Of a DNA stretch of 20,101 bases, positions 1 through 6,429 are shown in pieces (within the stretch, counting starts at the first letter, position 1; the number at the start of each line of letters is the position of its first letter). The position numbers and the translations under genes were made by a program. The stretch is taken from the NCBI GenBank assembly GCA_964399625.1, contig CAYNSB010000057.1:1-20101 (forward strand), given 5' to 3'. This stretch comes from CAYNSB01 sp964399625. GTDB lineage: Bacteria > Planctomycetota > Phycisphaerae > Phycisphaerales > UBA1924. The notes under the pieces were generated by a model, which saw only the letters and a program-made list of their open reading frames with translations, searched no databases and was not told the DNA's origin.

Positions 1-1
1 C

Positions 2-1396
2 CAGGACGCGCCGCTGACCAAGCGGATCCCGTGCTGGCCCTACGCCGACCCCAAGGGACGGCACGTCGTGTGCTACGAGGAGTACGTCAAGACGGGCGGG
101 TACGCGGGGCTGCGCAAGGCGCTGGCAATGAAGCCCGACGCGGTAACCGACGAGGTGAAGAAGAGCGTGCTGCGGGGCCGGGGCGGGGCGGGCTTTCCCA
201 CCGGGCTGAAGTGGACGTTCCTTCCCAAACTCGCGGTGAACGAGCAGGGTCAGGAGGCGGACCCGGGCGCCAGGTACCTCGCGGTGAACGCGGACGAGAG
301 CGAGCCGGGCACCTTCAAGGACCGGCTCCTCATGGACTTTGATCCTCACCTGTTGCTCGAGGGGATCGCGATCTGCTGCTACGCCTGCCGGATCAAGACC
401 GCGTACATCTTCATCCGGGGCGAGTACCACCACCAGGCGCACGTCCTCGAAGAGGCGATCAAGGAGGCCTACGCCCACGGGGTGTTCGGGGGGAGCGGGC
501 TGCTCTCCGGAGCCGCGACGGGCCGCGGCGGGGCGTGGAAGGTCGATTGCCACGTCCACCGCGGTGCAGGGGCCTACATCTGCGGCGAGGAGACGGGGCT
601 GCTCGAGGCCATCGAGGGCAAGCGCGGGTGGCCCCGCATCAAGCCGCCCTTCCCCGCGGTGAAGGGCCTCTTCGGCAAGCCGACGATCATCAACAACGTC
701 GAGACGCTCGCGCACCTGCCCAGCATCATCGAGCAGGGGGGCGAGTGGTTCACCAAGCAGGGCGTGGTCAGCACGTTCCAGGGCGCGCCCGCCAGCCACG
801 GCACGAAGCTCATGGGCGTCAGCGGGCACGTCGCCCGCCCGGGCGTCTACGAGTGCGAGCTGGGCATCCCGCTGCGGGTGCTGGTCGAGGAGCTCTGCGG
901 CGGGATCCGCGGGGGCAAGAAGTTCAAGGGCGCCATCGCCGGCGGGATCAGCATGGGCATCCTGGGGCCCGACCAGTACGACGCCGAGATGGACTTCGAC
1001 ATCGGGCGCAAGTACAACGTGCTGGGTCTGGGCACGGCGTGCCCGACGGTGTTCGACGAGGACACGGACATGGTGGCGGTGGCGCGGAACATCGCGCGGT
1101 TCTTCAAGCACGAGAGCTGCGGGCAGTGCACGCCCTGCCGCGAGGGCTCGGGGTGGCTCTACCAGCTCATGACCCGCATCGACGCGGGCGACGCCAAGAC
1201 GAAAGACCTGGACCTGGCGCTGGAGATCGCCACGAGCATGGGCAGCATGCCCGGCACGACGATCTGTGGCCTCGCCGACGGCAACAACTGGGCGCTGCGC
1301 ACGATCATGAATAAGTACCGCGAGGAGTTCGAGAAGCGGGTGAAGCCGAGCTTCGTGCCCGTGAAGGTGACGGTGGGGGCGAGCGCGAAGGGGTGA
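2..1396 (+). CDS. nuoF: NADH-quinone oxidoreductase subunit F (5'-truncated by window edge)
   Basis: This is the NADH-binding flavoprotein subunit of respiratory complex I. It oxidises NADH through FMN and passes electrons to an iron-sulfur cluster on the cytoplasmic arm. The glycine-rich GRGGAGFPTG segment (about 176-205), the NADESEPGTFKDR segment (about 287-325) and GAGAYICGEETG (about 562-597) are the family's NADH/FMN-binding landmarks. The ESCGQCTPC motif (about 1112-1138) plus a later Cys in TTICGL supply the four 4Fe-4S ligands. The reading frame is open to the left edge: 22 codons precede the first in-window GTG (68) and already look like NuoF N-terminal sequence, so the true start is probably just outside. 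The 3' end is intact. No nuoG follows on this strand; the next gene is convergent, so nuoF ends its transcription unit here. A HoxF or formate-dehydrogenase-type diaphorase subunit is less likely but would share these motifs. Confidence 0.95.
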   Translation, partial: QDAPLTKRIPCWPYADPKGRHVVCYEEYVKTGGYAGLRKALAMKPDAVTDEVKKSVLRGRGGAGFPTGLKWTFLPKLAVNEQGQEADPGARYLAVNADESEPGTFKDRLLMDFDPHLLLEGIAICCYACRIKTAYIFIRGEYHHQAHVLEEAIKEAYAHGVFGGSGLLSGAATGRGGAWKVDCHVHRGAGAYICGEETGLLEAIEGKRGWPRIKPPFPAVKGLFGKPTIINNVETLAHLPSIIEQGGEWFTKQGVVSTFQGAPASHGTKLMGVSGHVARPGVYECELGIPLRVLVEELCGGIRGGKKFKGAIAGGISMGILGPDQYDAEMDFDIGRKYNVLGLGTACPTVFDEDTDMVAVARNIARFFKHESCGQCTPCREGSGWLYQLMTRIDAGDAKTKDLDLALEIATSMGSMPGTTICGLADGNNWALRTIMNKYREEFEKRVKPSFVPVKVTVGASAKG

Positions 1397-1463
1397 GGCC
1401 AGTGTCGCAGGCTCTGCAAGATCCCGAGTGATTCATCGACTATCGGGTCACTGCAGCGTGCTC

Positions 1464-2330
1464 TTACCGTCCCACCAGCCACCTCGCCACATCCTCCCGT
1501 CCGTACGTCGCGTCCCACGCGTTGTGATCCACGCCCGGCAAATAGTCCACGCGCACGCGCGTGCCTCCAGCCGAGCGCATCGCGCCCACCATCGTCTCGC
1601 AGTGCGCCGGCGGCACGACGGGGTCCGCCAGCCCGTGCACCGCCCACACGTCCTGCCTTGCCAGCGACGCGATGCTCCGGCGTTGCTCCTCGCGCGTGGG
1701 CAGCGGGCTCAGCAGCGGCTTGCCATTCAAGAGCATCGGAATGGGCTGCCCCGCGCCATCCAGCACGGGCACGATCGAGGCGCCCGAGATCACCAGCACG
1801 CGCGTGAAGCGATTCGGGTGATCGGCCGCGAGCTGCCACGAGCCCTGCCCGCCGTTGGACAGCCCCGTGAGCGCGACATGCTTCGCATCGCCGTGCGACC
1901 CCGTCGCGGGCGCGAGCGCGTCATCGAGCGCCGCCAGGGCCAGATCCCCGCGATGGCGCCAGCGCATGTAGAACGCCTTGGGGTCGGGGTCCTCCGTGGG
2001 CAGCTGGGGCATGACGATCACGCAGGGCCAGTGCTCCGGGTTCTTCTGCACCGCCGGGTAGAGCCCGACCTTTGTCTGTTTCTCGCCGTCGCTCCCGCGC
2101 TCGCCCGATCCGTGCAGGAACAGGACGACGGGCCAAACCTCGTGGGGAGGCGTTCCGGCGGGCACGTACAGCGCGTAGGGGTACGTGTCGCGCGTGCCCC
2201 GCCATTCCAGGCTCACGCTTCTGTGATGCAGCCCCGGGGCGAGCGCCTCATGGGCCATCGGCGGGCGCGCAGCGCACCCGATGAGCAGGAGCGACACGGC
2301 CATCGCGACGACGAAACCCGGAATTCGCAT
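1464..2330 (-). CDS. lipoprotein alpha/beta hydrolase (esterase / PHB-depolymerase-like)
   Basis: A predicted 288-residue exported lipoprotein with an alpha/beta-hydrolase fold, probably an esterase acting in the periplasm or at the outer membrane. Residues 1-18 form a signal peptide ending in the lipobox LIGC, with Cys19 as the lipidation site. HGSGERGSDG (73-82) is the oxyanion-hole region of the LpqC/dienelactone-hydrolase-like group. Ser158 in GLSNGG is the likely nucleophile, with Asp236 (DPVVPP) and His269 (DHNAW) completing the triad. The start at 2330 is chosen because the signal peptide begins there and an AAGGA lies about 7 bases upstream. The open frame continues further upstream but looks non-coding. 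The substrate cannot be read from sequence. A paralogue with the same motifs lies at 5645-6385. It diverges from the lipid operon starting at 2428 and converges on nuoF. Confidence 0.88.
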   Translation of the reverse strand: MRIPGFVVAMAVSLLLIGCAARPPMAHEALAPGLHHRSVSLEWRGTRDTYPYALYVPAGTPPHEVWPVVLFLHGSGERGSDGEKQTKVGLYPAVQKNPEHWPCVIVMPQLPTEDPDPKAFYMRWRHRGDLALAALDDALAPATGSHGDAKHVALTGLSNGGQGSWQLAADHPNRFTRVLVISGASIVPVLDGAGQPIPMLLNGKPLLSPLPTREEQRRSIASLARQDVWAVHGLADPVVPPAHCETMVGAMRSAGGTRVRVDYLPGVDHNAWDATYGREDVARWLVGR

Positions 2331-2427
2331 GGACGATCCTTGGTGGGCGGGTGCCCGGCCGCAACGCCGGAGCCCTTGCGGATAGCATCGTTCCCGCGGC
2401 CCGCTCCGCGCCCCGCAAGGCGACCCC

Positions 2428-3159
2428 ATGACGAGTTCAGATCCGCCCATCCGCGAGCCCGGTGTCGATGCGATCGATCGGCGTCCGATCGCGGCGCGAA
2501 GGCTGGGCGTGATGCACGCGCTCGCCGGCGCGTGCGTGCGCGCGGGGATCACGCCCAACACCATCTCGATCGCGGGCATGGTCGCCGCGATCGCGGCGGG
2601 GACTTTGCTCGCCGGTGCGCACCGGTGGTGGGGCGATTCGCTCGGCGGTCGCGCGGCCCTGGCGCTCGCCGCGGGGCTCATCCAGTTTCGCTTGCTGTGC
2701 AACCTGATCGATGGGCTCGTCGCCGTGGAGGGCCGACGGCAGACCGCCATGGGCGAGTTGTACAACGAGATTCCCGATCGCATCTCCGATGTCGCCGTGC
2801 TCGCGGGCGCGGGGTACGCCGCGGGGTCCTCGCCGGCGCTGGGGTGGCTCGCGGCGACGCTCGCGGTCTTCGTCGCGTACCTCCGAGCTGTGGGCAAGGG
2901 GTGCGGGCTGCGCAGCGACTATCGCGGGCCCATGGCCAAGCAGCAGCGCATGGCGACGATGACCGTCGCGTGCCTGTATCTCGCGCTGGCGCCGGCGTCG
3001 TGGCGCCCCGCGATCCCGGACTTCTTTGATGCCTCGCGCCCGGGAGTGATCGCGATCGCCCTGGCGATCATCGCTCTCGGGTGCGTGGTCACGGCGGCAC
3101 GCCGCCTGAGGGCGATCGCCGCGGGCCTGCGTGGGCGTGCAAGCCCCGGACAATCCTGA
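2428..3159 (+). CDS. CDP-alcohol phosphatidyltransferase-family protein (YnbA-like, altered motif)
   Basis: A 243-residue multi-pass membrane protein of the CDP-alcohol phosphatidyltransferase superfamily, whose members transfer a phosphatidyl group from CDP-diacylglycerol to an alcohol. An N-terminal GITPNTISIAG (40-50) is typical of the family. The catalytic signature D-x2-DG-x2-AR-x8-G-x3-D-x3-D is recognisable but changed: it reads N92-x2-D95-G96-x2-A99-V100-x8-G109-x3-N113-x3-D117. Two metal-ligand Asp positions are therefore Asn and the Arg is Val. From memory, E. coli YnbA also has Asn at both Asp sites, so this may be a subfamily hallmark rather than decay. It is the first gene of a three-gene operon; the next start follows 15 bases after its stop, and the partners are CdsA-like and PlsC-like. 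The upstream AAGG is weak and distant. The acceptor alcohol is unknown. Confidence 0.8.
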   Translation: MTSSDPPIREPGVDAIDRRPIAARRLGVMHALAGACVRAGITPNTISIAGMVAAIAAGTLLAGAHRWWGDSLGGRAALALAAGLIQFRLLCNLIDGLVAVEGRRQTAMGELYNEIPDRISDVAVLAGAGYAAGSSPALGWLAATLAVFVAYLRAVGKGCGLRSDYRGPMAKQQRMATMTVACLYLALAPASWRPAIPDFFDASRPGVIAIALAIIALGCVVTAARRLRAIAAGLRGRASPGQS

Positions 3160-3174
3160 GACAATGCCCGTCCG

Positions 3175-4158
3175 ATGGAACACCTGCTCTCCACCACGGG
3201 AATACTCGAGCACGCGGTCACGCGTTGGACGCTGATCGCCGTTGTCGCGGCGCTGGTGCTCGCGCCGCTGGCGGCGATCGCGCTCGCGGGCGCGGGGGTG
3301 ATGTCGCCCGCGACGCGGGCGGATGTCCTCCGACGCACGCGAACGTGGTGGATCATCGCGCCGTTGGCGATCGGGCCCATCCTGCTCTGCCCGTTGTCGG
3401 CGATGCTGCTCATCACCGCCCTGGCGCTGCTCTGCTATCGCGAGTACGCGCGCGCGACCGGCCTGTTCCGCCATCGCCTGCTCTCGCTGATCGTGGGCCT
3501 GGGCATCGTCGCGCTGTCCGCGGCGGCGATCGACCACTGGTACGGGTTCTTCATGGCGATCCAGCCCCTCACCATCGCCATGCTCGCCGGGGCGGGGGTG
3601 CTTCCCGATGAGCCCAAGGGATACCTGCAGCGGGTCGCGACCGCCGCCGTCGGCTTCGGGCTCTTCGGCGCCGGTCTCATGCACCTCGCGTACATGGCCA
3701 ACGACGCGAACTACCGCCCCGTCCTCTGCATGCTGCTCGCGTGCACGCAACTGAGCGATATCGCCGGGTATTGCGTGGGCAGGGCGGTCGGGCGTCGGAA
3801 GGTCTTCCCGAACACCAGCCCCGGCAAGACGCTCGGCGGGCACCTGGGCGGGCTGCTCATCGTCGCCCCCCTGGCCGCCCTTCTGGCGCACACGATCTTC
3901 GTGGGCTCGCGCGTGGACACGCCTGTGCTGCTGGCGTGCTTCGGGCTGTGCATCGCCTTGGGCGCGCAGCTGGGCGATCTGGTGCTCGGGTCCATCAAGC
4001 GCGACATCGGCGTGAAGGACCTGGCGGTCGTTCTCCCCGGGCACGGCGGATTCACGGACCGCTGCAACTCGCTGCTGCTGGTAGCTCCCGTCGCGTTCCA
4101 CTTCCTCGGGTACTTCGTCGGCTTCGGGCTCGACCGGCTGCCCCGCGTTCTCTTTTGA
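3175..4158 (+). CDS. phosphatidate cytidylyltransferase-like protein (CdsA/YnbB family)
   Basis: A 327-residue polytopic membrane protein of the CDP-diacylglycerol synthase family, which makes CDP-diacylglycerol from phosphatidate and CTP. Several hydrophobic segments fill residues 20-210. GKTLGG (about 217-222) and the C-terminal family signature (about 273-299) are clear: S-x-KR-x4-KD, then HGGFTDR. The signature normally ends D-R-x-D; here it reads DRCN, so the last Asp is Asn. The gene sits between a CDP-alcohol phosphatidyltransferase-like gene (15 bases upstream) and a PlsC-like gene (10 bases downstream), matching an E. coli ynbA-ynbB-type arrangement. This suggests it supplies CDP-activated lipid to its neighbour rather than being the sole housekeeping CdsA. 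No clear Shine-Dalgarno precedes the ATG; a GACAAT hexamer lies 9 bases before it. Confidence 0.88.
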   Translation: MEHLLSTTGILEHAVTRWTLIAVVAALVLAPLAAIALAGAGVMSPATRADVLRRTRTWWIIAPLAIGPILLCPLSAMLLITALALLCYREYARATGLFRHRLLSLIVGLGIVALSAAAIDHWYGFFMAIQPLTIAMLAGAGVLPDEPKGYLQRVATAAVGFGLFGAGLMHLAYMANDANYRPVLCMLLACTQLSDIAGYCVGRAVGRRKVFPNTSPGKTLGGHLGGLLIVAPLAALLAHTIFVGSRVDTPVLLACFGLCIALGAQLGDLVLGSIKRDIGVKDLAVVLPGHGGFTDRCNSLLLVAPVAFHFLGYFVGFGLDRLPRVLF

Positions 4159-4168
4159 AGGGATCGGT

Positions 4169-4897
4169 GTGAGCGAGCAGCGATGGGAGTACACGCCCGC
4201 GAGCGACGCCGGGCTCCCGCCCATGGAGCGATTCCGCTCCACACGGCGGGAGCAGGGGCTGATCTCCTGGTCGCTGCACCATGCGGCAACGCTGGGCCTG
4301 CGGGGGTACTTCCGGCTCGCGCACGCCTTCCGCGTGCACGGGGGCGATCAACTGCCCACGCGCCCGCCCTTCGTCGTCATCGCCAACCACGCCAGCCACC
4401 TGGACGCGCTGATCCTCGCCGCGGCCCTGCCGCGCGACGCGCGCGGGTGCGCGTATCCCGTGGCGGCGGGTGATGTGTTCTTCGAGTCCGCCACGACGAG
4501 CGTGCTCACGGCTCTGTTCATCAATGCGCTGCCGCTCTGGCGCAAGAAGGTGACGCGACACGCCCTGGACGAGCTCCGCGAGCGCCTCCTGCTCGGGCAG
4601 AGCGGGCTCATTCTCTTCCCGGAGGGCGCCCGCTCGCGCGACGGCGAGCCCCTGCCCTTCAAGGGCGGCATCGGCCGGCTCGTCGCCGCGACCAGCGTGC
4701 CCGTGGTTCCCTGCTGGATCGACGGCGCGTTCGAGGCGTTGCCCGCGGACCGATCGCTGCCGCGCCCGCGACGCATCCACGTGACGGTGGGCCCCGCGCG
4801 CGTGTTCGCCTCACAACCCAACGAGCGTGCGGGGTGGGACGTTGTCGCGACGGAGCTGGAGCAGGCCGTCCTCGCGTTGCGCCCCGCTCGCGGTTAG
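4169..4897 (+). CDS. 1-acyl-glycerol-3-phosphate acyltransferase-family protein (PlsC-like)
   Basis: A 242-residue acyltransferase of the PlsC/LPLAT family, expected at the inner face of the cytoplasmic membrane, where such enzymes acylate lysophosphatidate to phosphatidate. The catalytic block NHASHLD gives the H-x4-D motif (His74, Asp79). The glycerolphosphate-binding block PEGARS (151-156) follows, then FKGGIGRL. It starts with GTG at 4169, preceded by AAGGGA at a suitable distance and only 10 bases after the upstream stop, so it is probably co-transcribed. It closes the lipid trio: acylation (this gene), CDP activation (CdsA-like) and head-group transfer (CDP-alcohol transferase-like). 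Some family members acylate other lysolipids, so the precise substrate is open. It converges on the mgtC-family gene, with 22 bases between the two. Confidence 0.9.
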   Translation: MSEQRWEYTPASDAGLPPMERFRSTRREQGLISWSLHHAATLGLRGYFRLAHAFRVHGGDQLPTRPPFVVIANHASHLDALILAAALPRDARGCAYPVAAGDVFFESATTSVLTALFINALPLWRKKVTRHALDELRERLLLGQSGLILFPEGARSRDGEPLPFKGGIGRLVAATSVPVVPCWIDGAFEALPADRSLPRPRRIHVTVGPARVFASQPNERAGWDVVATELEQAVLALRPARG

Positions 4898-4919
4898 ATG
4901 TGGGATCGTCTCGTGCGGC

Positions 4920-5495
4920 TCAGCGCGAATCGACGAACTGCTCGACGCCCTCGCGATGCTCGCCGCGCAGGCGCGCCGGCCCCATGCCGTGGTCGTGCCC
5001 GTTGCCGTTGCCGTTCTGATCGTCGCGGTGCGGGTCCCACTCGCCCGGGATGTGCGCCGGGAAGTACCGGTCCTCGATCCGCTCGAGCACGACGAGCGTG
5101 AAGAGCATCGCGCCCGAGATGAGGGCCGCGATCTTGAAGAGCCCCAGCCCGCACGCGCCGCCGACCGCCGCGGTGCACCACACCGCCGCCGCCGTGGTCA
5201 GCCCGCGAACCATCTTCTTATTCTGGATCACCGCGCCGGCGCCGAGGAAGCCGATGCCGCCGATGAGCCCCTGCAGCACGCGGCTGATCTCGGCCTGTCC
5301 GCTGGTGCTCACGCCCGCGTCGATCATGGACTCGCGCCCGAGCAGCACGAATCCGCACGAGCCCAGGCTGATCAGGATCATCGTGCGGAACCCGACGGGC
5401 CGGTTCTTCCGCTCGCGCTCCACACCGACCAGCGCCCCCATACACACCGCGCCAATCACGCGCAACGTCATCTCAAACAACGAGATCGGTTCCAT
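4920..5495 (-). CDS. MgtC/SapB-family membrane protein
   Basis: A 191-residue inner-membrane protein of the MgtC/SapB family. Hydrophobic segments lie near residues 10-25, 36-52, 73-92, 98-118 and 120-138. VGVERERKNRPVGFRT (23-38) and GLIGGIGFLGAGAV (76-89) are the family landmarks. MgtC itself is linked to survival at low Mg2+ and modulation of the F1Fo ATPase; many relatives have unknown roles. After the last membrane segment there is a hydrophilic tail including DDQNGNGNGHDHGMG (158-172), rich in Gly, Asn, His and Asp and possibly metal-binding, which the short family members lack. The ATG at 5495 has no Shine-Dalgarno, but a good sigma-70-like promoter ends 8 bases before it. Met9 is an alternative start. 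Confidence 0.9.
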   Translation of the reverse strand: MEPISLFEMTLRVIGAVCMGALVGVERERKNRPVGFRTMILISLGSCGFVLLGRESMIDAGVSTSGQAEISRVLQGLIGGIGFLGAGAVIQNKKMVRGLTTAAAVWCTAAVGGACGLGLFKIAALISGAMLFTLVVLERIEDRYFPAHIPGEWDPHRDDQNGNGNGHDHGMGPARLRGEHREGVEQFVDSR

Positions 5496-5503
5496 CGGAA
5501 GGT

Positions 5504-5532
5504 ACTATCCTCAAACCCGAACGCCCTGTCAA
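5504..5532 (-). promoter_or_regulatory. sigma-70-like promoter for the mgtC-family gene, possibly leaderless
   Basis: Read on the minus strand, TTGACA (5532-5527) is separated by exactly 17 bases from GATAGT (5509-5504), which matches TATAAT at four of six positions. Only 8 bases then remain before the ATG at 5495, so transcription would begin at or next to the start codon. A second TCTTGACA lies exactly 22 bases upstream (TTGACA at 5554-5549) but has no matching -10; it could be a regulator-binding repeat or chance. The stretch is noticeably more AT-rich than its surroundings. Confidence 0.6.
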
Positions 5533-5644
5533 GATTTTGCTAAGGAATTGTCAAGACGCCGGGTTCGATCATCTCGGCGCAAACGCGCTCCGACTTCAGT
5601 GCGGAGTTGCCGGTCCGAGTGCAGAATCTCACCCGCCCAGCGCG

Positions 5645-6385
5645 TCAACGTCGGCGCGGCGTGAGCAGGAACGCGGGCAAATCCGCCTCGCGATAGGCAC
5701 GATCCCAGCAGTTGTGGTTCGCTTCGGGGTAGTACGTCGCGCGCGGCCTGCCGCCCGCCGCCTCGATCGCCGAGACCATCTCCCGCGTGTTGCTGGGCGG
5801 CACCACGTCGTCCTTCTCGCCATGGAACGCCCACACGGGCAGGCCCGCGAGCGCCTTGGGGTCGCCGGCCTTGATCCCGCAGACGGGCGCGATGGCGCAC
5901 CAGACCTCCGGATGGGCGCTGGCGACCGCCCAGGTTCCCTCGCCCCCGAGCGACAGACCCGTCAACGCCCGACGCGACCGATCGACCTTCCACGTGCGCT
6001 CCACGTCGGCGAGGGTCGCCATGACCTGGTCCACGTGGTCCTTCCAGCGCTCGCCGGGCGCCGATTGCGGGAACGCGATGATCGCCGGCCACGCGCTCGC
6101 GTTCTGGAGCACCGCGGGGCACAGCCCGACGGCGGCGGACTTGATCCCGTCCGAGCCGCGCTCGCCCGACCCGTGCAGGAAGATGATGACGGGCCAGCCC
6201 GCGGCGGGCATGGGCGCATCGGGCACGTACACGCTGTACTTGCGCTCCGCGTCGCCGATCTTCAGCGAGCGAAGCAGCAGCCCGCGATCGCTCATCGGTC
6301 CGCTCCCCGTTCCGGATCGGCTGGTCGCGCACCCCATCAGCGATGCCGTCACGACGATCGCGGCCAGCACCATACCTCCGCTCAT
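5645..6385 (-). CDS. lipoprotein alpha/beta hydrolase, paralogue of the one at 1464-2330
   Basis: A 246-residue predicted lipoprotein hydrolase. The signal peptide ends at the lipobox SLMGC with Cys19. HGSGERGSDG (71-80) is identical to that of the paralogue upstream. Ser145 in GLSLGG is the likely nucleophile, with Asp192 (KDDVVPP) and His224 (NHNCW) completing the triad. It is shorter than its paralogue because the region between the nucleophile and the Asp lacks about 40 residues. The start at 6385 is preferred because GAGGAG sits 7 bases upstream; the ATG at 6391 is too close to that site. It probably acts on an ester in the periplasm; substrate unknown. The alkaline phosphatase stop lies 44 bases upstream on the same strand, so the two may be co-transcribed. 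Confidence 0.88.
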   Translation of the reverse strand: MSGGMVLAAIVVTASLMGCATSRSGTGSGPMSDRGLLLRSLKIGDAERKYSVYVPDAPMPAAGWPVIIFLHGSGERGSDGIKSAAVGLCPAVLQNASAWPAIIAFPQSAPGERWKDHVDQVMATLADVERTWKVDRSRRALTGLSLGGEGTWAVASAHPEVWCAIAPVCGIKAGDPKALAGLPVWAFHGEKDDVVPPSNTREMVSAIEAAGGRPRATYYPEANHNCWDRAYREADLPAFLLTPRRR

Positions 6386-6429
6386 GGACATGCTCCTCAC
6401 GCGTGTGCTCCTGGTTCGTGTCCGTGCGC

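Noticed and set aside
1423..1452. Interlocking CCCG/CGGG and AGTGA/TCACT pairs between nuoF and the hydrolase, suggesting a pseudoknot or terminator
   Set aside because: Stems are short, an H-type pseudoknot would have two zero-length loops, and there is no T-run; mutually exclusive weak hairpins are likely chance.
1428..3029. Long plus-strand open frame antisense to the first hydrolase and overlapping the lipid operon
   Set aside because: Arg/His/Pro-rich composition typical of shadow frames in GC-rich DNA; the overlapping genes have clear family motifs.
2437..4242. 601-codon minus-strand open frame antisense to the lipid operon
   Set aside because: Composition is dominated by Arg, Glu, Asp and Gln with no domain; it is the antisense of three recognised genes.
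5560..5600. GCGC-GTTT-GCGC-type hairpin after the second hydrolase as a terminator
   Set aside because: The stem is four pairs and no T-run follows on the transcribed strand.
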